Positions 1 to 10,880 of a stretch of 64,000 nt of DNA are shown here, one piece after another; the stretch's first letter is position 1, and each line of letters begins with the position of its first letter. The position numbers and the translations under genes are program-made. This stretch comes from Sphagnum compactum (taxonomy: Eukaryota; Bryophyta; Sphagnopsida; Sphagnales): positions 13,884,271-13,948,270 of the forward strand of contig OZ234499.1 of the NCBI GenBank assembly GCA_965153455.1, read 5' to 3'. The notes below the pieces were generated by a model. It worked only from the letters and a program-made list of their open reading frames with translations, was not told the DNA's origin and did no database searches.

Positions 1-3000
1 GATTTGGAATGGAAAATGAATTCTAATTGAAGATCTTATCTCAATAATGAAAAGCTTGTGATGAGAGCTACAAGATGGTGTACTTGAATGTTCATTTTGC
101 TTAACTTTGTTGTGAGCTATGAAACTTCAAGAAGTTGGACATTGAAGAATCTCAATTTTGGGAGAGGACTTTAAGAGTCTTGAGAAAATTTCCCATTGAG
201 ATGTAATCCCCATGGACACATGTAAAATATATTTTAAGGGGAAAGTAACAACTCATATAAGAATGTTTGAGTTGTTGCAAGTATGTGTGAATTTGTGATA
301 AGTCCACTTTGTCTATTCAAATTCAAATTTTGGTCCAAATCGTATTATTCATCCACTTTGTCTATTTGTGCAATTGAGATGATCAAAAATGCATTTGAAG
401 GATGTTCTTTTTCTTATTCATCTTGAAGTTCTTGCACAAATGTCCTCTAGGTTTGTAAAATTTTATTGTTATCAAATTTTTAAAAAATTATCACCATTAT
501 CACTTGACACACCTAGAGGTGAAAAATTCATGAATGTACACCAATTGGTCGACTAAGTAGACTATTTAAAAGGTGAAACATACAAATTTATCAGTTGAGT
601 TGAGTAAATTTATTCATGTGTATACTAGGGCAAAAGAATAAACCCCTCCCAAGGGCCAACATTGATCCAAAAAACAATGTTGGCCAATTCGAGGTCTTAT
701 TCTTAGTTTAGTTCTTGGTTCTCTACATTGCAAGTGTTACATTCTAGAAAGGCCAAAATTGGAATCAAACCTTGAACGAACACCTTATTGGAATTGAATT
801 TGCAAGACTTTATTCTTAGGAAAGAGGTGGGGAAGAAAAACTGAGAAAAAACAAAAGATAAAAGAAAAGAAAAGAAAGGAAAAGGAGGTAGAAAAGGACA
901 TGGTTCATTGTCTAACACAAGTAGGTGGATACTTTACATTTTGAATATTGAAACCAACAAACGTTTTTCAATTGCCTACAACGAATAAAATATTCTAGGT
1001 GGTAATAGGCAAATTCTCAATGAGTGGTGGAAGTTGAGAAGTAGCCAACCTTGCTGCGACTCCTCAACTTAAGATCATGGAGGCTTGCATCTTTTGAAAT
1101 GTAATTGAAAATGTTTGTTTAAAGCAGATGGTGATGACCAAAAGTGGGGGAACCATAAAAGCTTTTAGTTCCCCACACATTGTTAGCAGATACTTGTAAA
1201 AAGTTAACAACTTGTTTATGTAAACAACCAAAGACTTCTATTGCTAAAGGGAAGAATTGATTTCTTGGGTGGTGATCTTGGCAATTTCATTCCTTTCTTT
1301 GGGCTACTTCTAATGTTACAAAACCATGTGGAAAAGATGCTTAGACTAGAAGATTTCCACAAGTGGGATTAGCAATGACAATGTTTGTAAAGGTTCGAAC
1401 TCCTTCCTTAAAGGGAACCCCTTCCTTAAAGAGGACAATGTCCACATGTTGTCTAAATGTCTAAAACATCAAAAAAAGAAGAAAATGTAGTTGTTCATGA
1501 ACCACATGAATTCCAACTTCCTTTGTAGTGGATGCAAAAACATCATGGATGGCATCATGTGCCCAATACCATGTGGACATTATAATAGATGAATATCCAA
1601 GAGATCAATTAGGTGAATGTAAACACAACAAGGGAGGTTCATGACTAAAGGATGGGGTAGTCCAAGTCAAATGTCTAAAGCAATGACAAGTGAAACATTG
1701 GTAGCACTAACCAAGTTGTGAGCTAAATGCTTAATCTTGGGCTTAAGCATGAAAGCATGGGATTTTAGTAAAAAGGATGCTAAAAACAGTGGGTTGGTGT
1801 AAACATTTTAAATGGAGTGTTGAAGTCATTCAATTTGTTTGTTAAGGAGATGTTCAAAGGAGGGAAGACACCCATGAGCTGGTGGGGGTAGGAGGTCCCA
1901 AGTTGCTTTCAATTGTTGTTGGAAAGGGAGAGTGTTAAAATCATTGTGTACCAAAGTCTACAACTAAAAATGGTTTTGACAAGGAAAATTGAGAGGCCAA
2001 GGATGAGGTAATTAATGTTCAACTCTTCAAGAATGTAGTGGGGGTCGTGGCAAAAATGGAAATGAGACTAATGCTTCTTAAAGAAATGGGAAGTCAGGCC
2101 TAGTCAAGGTTGGGGTTCCAAAAAAAAGAAAAGGACTCTAGGATTTTGTAAGGTTACTTTTTGCAGATAACATTTATTTGGAACAAATTTAAGTGAAAAA
2201 AATTAAATAGTCTAATTTGAAATAATTATATGACAATGGTGGTTTTTCAAATGCATACATAATTGTGTATCAATATTTTGGTTTATAACAAGAATAGAAT
2301 AAAATCTCAAAATGGGTTTCAATGGACAACCAAACATGTTTTTTGGCAAGATTATTTTTTACACATGTGACCTATACCTAAAGCTAGACATTTTGAACCC
2401 ATTGAACAATTTTTTAAAAATTTGCCAAATGGTTAAAATAATGAATCCTTTGCTTTGTAGCCATTTCCTTGAAAATTTCAAGATTTTGAAATTTTTGTAT
2501 GATTTGGTTTTTCATCAAGTTCACCGAATGAGCATGTACTTTCATAGAGGGGGCATGTTTTTATTGTTAATTTTTTTTGAAATCAATTGTATGATTTTAT
2601 GCATTCCTTTTGATTGCTTTGGAAAAACACTTGATATAGTTAGTTGAAAGGACTCAAAATGACATTTACATAGTATCCAAATTAATTTTAAATATTTTTA
2701 TTAATTTAACAAGACATCATTTTATCTATTGACATACAATAATCCATCACAACTATAATAATGTAAGGTGAAAGCATGTTCAATTAGACCAAAAAAGTAG
2801 GATTTGATAATTAAAATAAATACTTTGATGCTAACATATATAGGTCGAAGGACTTAAAGAATGTTTTGACATTTTGAAGTAAGAGAAATTCAATCAAATC
2901 TATAAAACCAACTAGATTTAAGACTAAAGGTTTTCCTCAAAAGTTGGGTTTGGACAACATTAGTTTAGATAGTAATTTTCAACTCCACAAATAAATACAG

Positions 3001-4190
3001 TCAAATTTAAAAATTGATTTTTCTTTGGTGGCTAATTTTTTTTGGAAATATGCTCACCAATGATATAAAACAATGTTTGAATATTTCTACTTCATTTCCT
3101 TTTCACATGAAAAAATGGCTTCATCTTGTTATGGATCATCATCATTTACTTGGACATACAATCACTAATGATATAGAAGGATGCCTGAAAATTTCTATTT
3201 CATATATTTTTCGCATAAGAAATTGGTTCCATTTTTAATGGATGATACCTATTTATTCAACATCAAAAAAATTCAATGACAATGATTCATTAGAGCTAGT
3301 TTCGTTATAACAACTTTAGATTCCATGAGTTGTCCCTTTATATGGCAATTCCAAATTGAAATCAACTGATTCCCAAATAAAGAGGAATGAAAAGATGTCT
3401 TTTCAAAGTTTTATTTTTCCCAACACCATTGTCATGAGCATATTTTCAATACCTTTTACACCAATTTGCATCCCATTTCTTTTAATCAAATTTGAATTCA
3501 ACTTAGTTAAATTCCAATTCACCAAAATGAATTCAATTTAAGGAAATTCAAATTCAATGGAATTTGAATTCCATACAACATATTTGAATTCAATTTAGGA
3601 ATTTGATTTGAATTCAGTTCAATTTTAAATATTTGAATTAAATGTCATTCAATATTTTCGTTCAAACAAAATTTAATTTTCACAAAATCAATCCACTTTT
3701 TCCATCAGTTGATTCTCACTGGTAGTGCCCAAGAATGTAGAGCCCAAGTAATAATTATGACCCCAAGAGGTTGAAATGGAGGTGTGGGTAGAGTATGCAA
3801 ATACATCTTATTTTTTTGAAATAAATGTGCCATAATGAAACTTCTAGAAATAATTGTATTTCATGAAAATACTGCTTTTTGTAACCCATCAGCAGGGGTT
3901 TTTTTTTCCTTTTGATATGGAAAATTTGATGAACTTTCCAAAAAATTAGCAAAAGTAGTTGAATTTACACTAAAAACATAAATCAGAGTATGAAAACCAG
4001 TTGCTAATCTAATTTGCCAAGTTGACAAGTTTGCTTGTTTGCCAACTCCAGAGTCCACTTCCACTACACTAGTTTGGCCATCCCTTATTTTTAATTTTAT
4101 TTTCTGGCCAAGTCCACATTGTCGAATTGTCATTATGGCTACCTAGTAGATAACCATATAGCCTTGTGAACTGGTAATCAGACCCAGCTT
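1..4190. other. AT-rich intergenic DNA, no gene recognised
   Basis: I see no convincing coding region here. Open frames are short, lack recognisable motifs and look like chance frames in AT-rich DNA. Minor structure: an 11-bp perfect inverted repeat (654-664 with 675-685, 10-nt spacer), a diverged direct duplication near 3055-3235 in which a segment beginning AATGATATA recurs, and a GAATTC-rich stretch listed separately. Confidence 0.6.
3488..3645. repeat. degenerate GAATTCAAATT-rich repeat
   Basis: About 150 bases repeat variants of GAATTCAAATT on both strands, so the segment is locally palindromic and low in complexity. No coding sense is visible. It is probably a decayed simple repeat. 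Confidence 0.45.
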
Positions 4191-4191
4191 G

Positions 4192-4540
4192 TGAGAACAC
4201 CTCCAAGGTGCTCAAAATGTGACCTTGCAAATTAAAATTGGACGAAGATAAGATAAAGCATGCAAGTTTGGCTCACCGAAATGGTTTTAGCCAAGTAAAA
4301 GACACAGCAAAGCCTTACACCCACCGGAGAAGAGTGTAACCAAATATGATCTGACTGCTGATCACTGTTTCTGATTGGTCAATCATAATGATTGGTCGAG
4401 GTAGTTTGCCCTTAGGAGTCTCCCACCTATATGCAGTCCCAGTTTTAGTTTCATGGGTGGGGTTGCAAAAAAGTAAGTAACCAAACTTGAATGTGAGAAA
4501 TATTTTTGGAAGGTCACATAATGAGCACTGATGGAGATCC
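4192..4540 (-). mobile_element. PIF/Harbinger-like MITE, family X copy 1
   Basis: This 350-bp block matches, in reverse complement, the elements at 39270-39932 and 43069-43432 along most of its length. Shared landmarks include a TTGGCTCA start region, AGAAGAGTGTAA, TGATCTGACTG, ATAATGATTGG and GTCCCAGTTTT. Its ends resemble the family termini (GAGCATCTCCAGC-like) but have decayed, and no clean target duplication remains. It has no coding capacity. Confidence 0.6.
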
Positions 4541-4739
4541 TATCAAGATGATAGTGTCTCCTTTCCCCTTTGAGGTTTTTCCCTAAGGTAATAATGTAGA
4601 AGTAAATCCCACTGAACCTATTTCAAGGGCTCTTCAATTTAGGTAAGTGTTTGTTAAGGTAAAGGCAGCATTGTTGGGTATCAGAAATGGCCAGTTGTGA
4701 GGGAGGGAGGTTCTGTTACATTAACTGCTGTTCTCAGAA

Positions 4740-4835
4740 AATCAGAGAACCAGTTCTGATGTATTAAAAATATCCATACAGTATACTATGCTACCAGTTC
4801 TGATATATTAAAAATATCCATAGAGTATAGAGTAG
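4740..4835 (+). repeat. short tandem duplication
   Basis: A segment reading ACCAGTTCTGATGTATTAAA followed by AATATCCATA occurs twice in a row with a period near 45-49 bases and few changes. It also resembles the 40-bp repeat unit at 49912-50150. Confidence 0.5.
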
Positions 4836-4849
4836 CATAGAATATCCAT

Positions 4850-5405
4850 AAAGTAGCAACTTCCTCGGTGAGAAGGTGAGTGAGTGATACCCCCAACAAG
4901 TTGCCTAAGGAAGAGTAGGGGACTTGGAATATCAACCAAGATGTTTAAGGATAAAGGGATTTGAAAGTCGTAATCAAGTTGCCCTGGGGAACAACTTCCA
5001 TGGGGGGAGAAATGACTTTCCTTAAGGAGAAAAGGATTAAGTGATGGGCCCAATCAAGTTTCTTAAGGAGCAACTTCGTTAGGGAGAAGGGGATTTACCC
5101 TAAGGAAAAAGGGATTATGTGGTGGCCCAACCAAGTTCCCTAGGGAGCAACTTCCTTACAGAGGAGGGGAGTTACCTTGAAGAAAAAGAGGTCATGTGGT
5201 GGTCCCAACCAAGTTCATCAAGGAAAAGGGATTAAGTGACGACCCTAAACAAGTTCCCTGGGGTCAACTTTCTAGAGAGAAGGGGACTGAGTGATTGCAC
5301 CAACCAAGTTCCCTGAGGAGCAACTCCCCAAGGGACAAAAGACTTTTCCTAGGAAGCAACTTCCTTAAGGAGAATTGGATTAAATTACATTAGGGAGAAA
5401 AAGAT
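4850..5405 (+). repeat. degenerate ~55-60 bp tandem array
   Basis: Phrases such as CCAACCAAGTTCCCT, GGAGCAACTTCCTTA and GAAGGGGATTAAGTG recur with modest variation roughly every 50-65 bases through the block. It has no conserved reading frame. A related array lies in inverted orientation at 10560-10880, on the other side of the hAT element. Confidence 0.7.
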
Positions 5406-6095
5406 TTGGAATGTCTTGAATTTTTGTGTCAAAATGATAAGGGATAAATTTTGTCCAAATCAAGAATTATCAAAAGTGACTTTGCATTTTTCATTTGAAA
5501 CTATAAGTTCTGAGATATGGCCAAAAAAGGGTTGAAAGTCAAATTGGTACTTGAACTTTGGACAACTAATAAAACATGATAAACAAGGATCAAAGAACCT
5601 TTGATAGAAACTTGCAACATGGTATTGAAAATATCCCAATGAAGCTTATAACCCATGTTGGGCGGTTCTCATCTTTTTTTGTGAGAACTGGCCAATTTCG
5701 GTTGTTACATCATGTTATGAGAACCTAATTGGTTTTTTAATATATATATTTTTGGGTTGGTGATAATTGATTAGGGTATCAAGATTTTTAATTTTTCCCA
5801 ATTCACTTGATTCTAAAACAAGGCGGTTTTTTTTTATACAATAACAATTGATTTTCACAACCCAGTTATTACATTTTTCAAAAATTAAAATTAAAATTAA
5901 AAAATTAATAGTTAATTATTTTTATTAAATAAAATAAAATTTTAAACTTAAAAATTACTAAAAATAGATGGAAATTCATTAAAAAAAATTAATTCAAAAT
6001 TTACAACTCCATAACTTCATCCTTTTCAAAAGCTCTTTTAAACTCTTCAAACTTTTCTAACTTCTCTTTTAAATTTGCATTGGTCTCACTAAAAC

Positions 6096-8490
6096 TTACC
6101 AAGCTAAAAGGGGATTTACAACCTATCCTAGGATCATTGGGCCAATTTTTGTTGACAAAGATCAATTTGTCCAAATTTTTTAAATTGTAAACATCCCCTA
6201 AGACTAATAACGATTCTAGCCAAAGAAAAGATTCTTTCTATCTCAAATTGGAATTCAATTATCCTTAAAAAATTTCTAGCACAAAGATCAGTTGGAGGAA
6301 ACATGTTCTCATGTTTTTCCCACCACTATAATGGACACTTGGTGTTTTTAGCATCCACTTGATAACACTTGAAAATTAGGACCTCCTTATTGATCAATTC
6401 CATTGTTGGTTCATTTCTGTAGCTAAGTGTCACCTCAAAGATATCCAAATTGTTTTCTTCTTCAACCTTTTGATCAACAATACCCTTTTCAGATTCAGCC
6501 AAAGGATGCAAATGATAATGAGAGTTAAGAAACATAAAAAACAAAGATATTCTATCATATTCTTCAACAATTGCTTTACCTTGTTCATGACCAATAAGTG
6601 AGGACACAAGATGAAGAGTTTAACCTAGGGCCCAACATTAAAGAAAACATAATATGGGCCTTTTTTTTTTTCATGTTTTTATAAGAAGGAAAGAAAAGAA
6701 TCCAAAACCCCAATAACTTTTTTTATTTTATGTTGGAGGTCAAATATGATAACTCATAAACAACATTTCCATCTTCTTTCATTAAATTGTTGAAGGTTGA
6801 AGAAACAATTTCATCCCTAAATTTTAAACTCATGGATATGGCAAAATTTAGTGGATCATTTAATAACCAATGACCTTTAGATTGGTTTAAAATATAAGCA
6901 AACACAACAAGGGCAAGAGAATCAACAATATTTTGACAAATGTGCCATGTCAAAGCGGGTAGTATTTTTGCACTCATTTTCACAAAATTGTACTTGTTGT
7001 AATATAGTATAATTGTTTTTTTGTATTGTAAAGCTTCTTGAAAAAGGATAATTTGTTAGCAAATTTACAAAAAGAAAAAAATAAGTTAGACTACTTCACC
7101 CTAAGGTCAATTTCATCATTAACTAATCTTCAAACTAGTGAAATGAATTTGACATGTTGAACATCATTTTAATTATCATAGGCTACATTTTAAATAATTT
7201 CACTACTCATATCACAATATTATAGTAGATGATGGAAAAAAATATAATTTCAAAAATTTAAAATGAATTCATTTTTTGAATTTTTTTTGAATTCATTTTG
7301 TCAATGTGGAATTTGTCCCTAGGCTATGATATGCATAATAGGAATTGAATAAAAAATGTAACTAGAAAACATTCTAGAAAACAAAAAGTTACCTTTTGTT
7401 CATTGGAATATTCAATTTCCTTGGGGGAAGATTTGAATTGACACATGTTTTATCCCATTCTTGCCCACCCTTTCTTGATTTTTTTGGTCAAGTTATGCAT
7501 TTCTCCAAATCTCTTTAGGCAATTTTGATTGACACATATCATAAGCCTTTGCAAAGAATTTCATCTATTGTTCCATATTAACATGCTTTAGCAAATGCAT
7601 GACCAAAATAAGTGTCTTAATTTTGTTTCTCCAAACCCAACACATCTCAACTTATAATTGATTTTAGGGTTGTAATCATAGTGTTTAGATTAGATGCCTC
7701 ATCCTTGATGTAAGTAATAAATTTTCTCTTTAATGCATAACTATCCAACAATTCTGTCAATTTTTTGCCAAGGTTTGTCCATTACTATTTTTGCTTCAAA
7801 AAGACCAAATGTAATGTGTTTTGGCTGCTAATCAACTTTTTAAAAATTAATCATCAATGTAAAATTTTCATGTCCACCTTTTGACATGCACAAATCAAGG
7901 CTTGCAGTTGCAGAATGACATTATGCTAAAGTTGATAAAACATATAATTGTTTAGTTTTTTCCATTAATCTAAATATTAATTCACGAGAATTTTGTTTTC
8001 GAGATGGATATACAATTCTTGGACACAAATTCATACTAAATCTTTTCAACCAACTATTTTCCACAAATTGTAAAGGAAGATGGTTTTTGACAAAAAATTT
8101 ACCAAGGAATTTGGTAATAGACTTAAATTTTCTAGAAATTGCTTTTGTTACAAATCATGTTTTTTGAAAGGTTTTTTTGTAGCAAAAAAATTGGATATGG
8201 ATAGAAGACATATTTGGTTTATTTTTGGAAGGTTGCCTTTCATCTTCTTTCAAAGGACTATTTACTTCTTTTTCAATTAAATTTTTTTTTTTAGAATTAT
8301 TTGAATTTACATGTTTTCTCAATGTAATTATACCATTAGTTGTGTTATATATGATTAACCTTCTCCTAGCTTGAGTTTTTGGATTTAATTTTAAAATCAG
8401 ACTATTGTGACAAAGAATATAACACATGACTTGAGGAGTTGTTAAGTTAACTTCTTTGTTATCATTAACATAATAAAATGCCCAATACAA
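6096..8490 (-). pseudogene. hAT transposase pseudogene
   Basis: The N-terminal piece (8490-8155) starts MYWAFYYVNDNKEV and has a C-x2-C (CYILCHN) plus a later H, like a BED zinc finger. Further on the minus strand (about 8080-7690), with stops, come KNHLPLQFVENSWLKRF, LDLCMSKGGHENF (about 7870-7900; the first catalytic Asp context of hAT, usually D-x-W) and IKDEASNLNTM (about 7690-7715; second Asp context). At 6607-6100 come KCPL, a TAG stop, then WWEKHENMFP and EIERIFSLA, the hAT C-terminal dimerisation signature. Reading requires several frames and crosses many stops, so no transposase can be made. The family match rests on recognised motifs, not a search. Confidence 0.8.
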
Positions 8491-9064
8491 AACATTTTTG
8501 CTATTGGGTTTAAATAATCTTTGGGCATGTAACTTTTAAAAAATTTCTTTCATTACTTTCTAGATTCCTACTTCCTTCTATTTGGACACTTACATTTTCT
8601 TCAAGTTCTTGCAAAGGTTAATCTTCCATCCTTATTTCATTCATAAATATATCACATGTATTTTTGTTTTTAGAAGATTGTTCCATGTTTATTTTGAAAT
8701 TAAAAATTAATGCCTCGATGAGTATTGAAAAAAACTAAATAATTTTATGATCTATGAAAAACAAACATTTACAAGCAATTACAAGATGTAATTTATCTCC
8801 TAAGAATTTACAAAAAAGATGGATATATTTTAAAAACTTTTAGAAAAGGTAATGGGGTTTATAGTTTATGTGCAAGTTAAAAAAATCTTGCAAAAACAAC
8901 AAAAAAATAAAAAAAATAGTAAAATGGCACATTTTCAAAAGAAACAACACAAAATGAAGTGGAAAAAAAATCAAACAAAAAAATGAGAAACCTAACTTTG
9001 GGTGCTTGAAGTTTGTTGCTTGGAGCTCCAACCTGCATAAAACAAGAAGGGGGGGAAATACCAT

Positions 9065-10185
9065 ACTAACTAGGGGAACAAGAGTAACACCAATGTGAAA
9101 AAAACAACAACATTAACGCAAGAAAAGTAATAACAAAAGTTGGGCCAGGAGGTGCTTTGAAGAGATGCAACGCCACAACAAGAAAGAAGGCAGTATGCAA
9201 CACTAGCATGAAATGAGTTGCAAAACTTGGGCACTTTTGTAAGGGGATTGGCAACACCAACATAAAAAGAATGATAACACTGCAGGAAAAAAACGACATA
9301 CGAATGTGAGAAGAATAACATGCCATTATGAAAAAAATTACATACTAATGCAAGCAGAGTAATGTACTAGCGCATAAGAAGAGTAACATATTAGCATGTG
9401 AGAAGAACAACGTATTAACATGCGAGAAGAGCAACGTACTAGCTAGCAGAACATGAACCAACATGAAAAGAGTGATGTAACAATGTGGGAGATTAACAAA
9501 CCATCGCGAGGAGAACTTCACAATAACGCAAGGAAAACTAAACACCATCAAGAGAAGAACAACACTGGTGAAGAAATAACAACAACATGTGAAGAGAGCA
9601 GGGGCATCGGTTCGCGAATAGGAAGAACAACACACCAAGAGAGTAGCAATTACACATGAGGAGAACAATGACACCAATTTGTGAAGAGTAGCAACAACAC
9701 GCGAAGAGAGTAGCAACTACATGCAAAGATAATAACAGCTACATGCGAAGAGAGAAGCAATTACATGCGAAGAGAAGAACAACTATAAATGAGGAAAGTA
9801 GCGACATGAGCTCGCGAAAAGCAACAACAACACATGAGGAGAGCAGCAACAACATGCAAGGAGAGTAGCAACTACATTTGAGGAGAACAATAGCTATAAG
9901 CGAGGAGAACAATAGCAGGAGCTCACGAAGAGTAGCAGCAACACATGAAGAAAACAACATTTACATGTGAGGAGAAAGTAGTAGCAATAGGCAAGGAGAA
10001 TAACAATAGCTCGTGGGGAGAACAACACTAATGTGAATACTAGCACCAACTCAAATAACAATGCCAATGCGAAGAACAAATACAACATGAGAAAAACAAG
10101 TGTGAAGAACAACCAACAAAATAAAAAAAACACAACCAACATGAAAAGAACATAACGTTAAGAGAAAAAAACATCATTGTGAAGA
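9065..10185 (+). repeat. AC/AG-rich minisatellite inside the hAT element
   Basis: About 1.1 kb of imperfect tandem units of roughly 22-30 bases, with core GAAGAGAGTAGCAACTACAT and variants AGGAGAACAACA, strongly purine-rich on the plus strand. Overlapping open frames on both strands are by-products of the repeat (minus strand gives Leu/Ser/Cys-rich strings). It lies between the transposase 5' end and the right terminus. Confidence 0.75.
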
Positions 10186-10559
10186 AAAATGAAGCTTAGG
10201 CTTCTTTTTATACAATTTCCATTAGCCCTAACCTTAAACAATGCCTCCACCTCCTTAGGCGGCGATTGTTATTTAAGAACCCTAAATTGAATTTTTTTGA
10301 GAATTGGATGGAAGTTCTTTGAGAAAACTTCTCCAATTCTTGAAATTAGAAAAGAAAAAGAAAAAAGGAACGGGTTTTCATGACTAGTTGTCATTCATGT
10401 GAAAATCGAAGGTCGATTTTCAACTTGGTTCTCACACATAACTATGTCAACCATTTTTCACTATGCAAACCAAGTTGAAAACAACGTCGAGAATCTAGTT
10501 ATAATTTGAGAATTGCCCAATACTAGTTATAACTTTGTAATTGAAGTGCCTCAATAGAA

Positions 10560-10880
10560 ATTCGAATGAGAAAGTTGTTACTCGGTTGAGGCCACCATTT
10601 AGTCCCTTTCTACTGAGGAAGCTGATTCCAAAAGAATTTGGTTAGGGCCACCACTTAATCCTTTTCTCTTTAGGCATCTTAGCTAAATATTTCAAGTTCC
10701 CTTCACTCCCTTGGGCAACTTGGTTGGGTTGCCATTTAGTCCCTTTCATTTTGAAGAAGTTGTTCCTCAAGAGCAACTTCCTTGAAAAAATTGCATTCCA
10801 AGTCTCCTTCTCTCACTTGGGCAACTTGGTTGGGCTTACACTTAGTCCCTTTCCTTTCGAGAAAGTCCCTTGAGGCAACT
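10560..10880 (-). repeat. inverted relative of the 4850-5405 tandem array
   Basis: Phrases such as GGGCAACTTGGTTGGG and CATTTAGTCCCTTTC recur here and are the reverse complement of the CCAACCAAGTT / GGGACTAAGTG phrases at 4850-5405. The block starts 34 bases outside the hAT right terminus. Unit length is about 60-110 bases and heavily diverged. Confidence 0.6.

Larger units (their letters stand above)
5654..10526 (-). mobile_element. degenerate hAT DNA transposon with terminal repeats and 8-bp target duplication
   Basis: The left end reads CATGTTGGGCGGTTCTCA from 5654. The right end, reverse complemented from 10526, reads CTAGTATTGGGCAATTCTCA, a matching imperfect terminal inverted repeat. 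The flanks are TTATAACC (5646-5653) and TTATAACT (10527-10534), 7 of 8 bases identical, as expected for the 8-bp duplication of hAT elements. Inside lies a minus-strand transposase relic (6096-8490) with BED-like N-terminal and hAT dimerisation segments, plus a minisatellite between the transposase start and the right end. The length (4.87 kb) is normal for an autonomous hAT, but the coding region is dead. Confidence 0.75.

Noticed and set aside
2312-2647. A 111-codon plus-strand frame rich in Phe, Leu, Ile and Lys
   Set aside because: Composition follows the AT-rich base content; no domain or membrane pattern convincing enough.
9066-10142. Several long minus-strand frames rich in Leu, Ser, Cys and Phe
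   Set aside because: They follow the minisatellite unit, overlap in multiple frames and resemble no protein.
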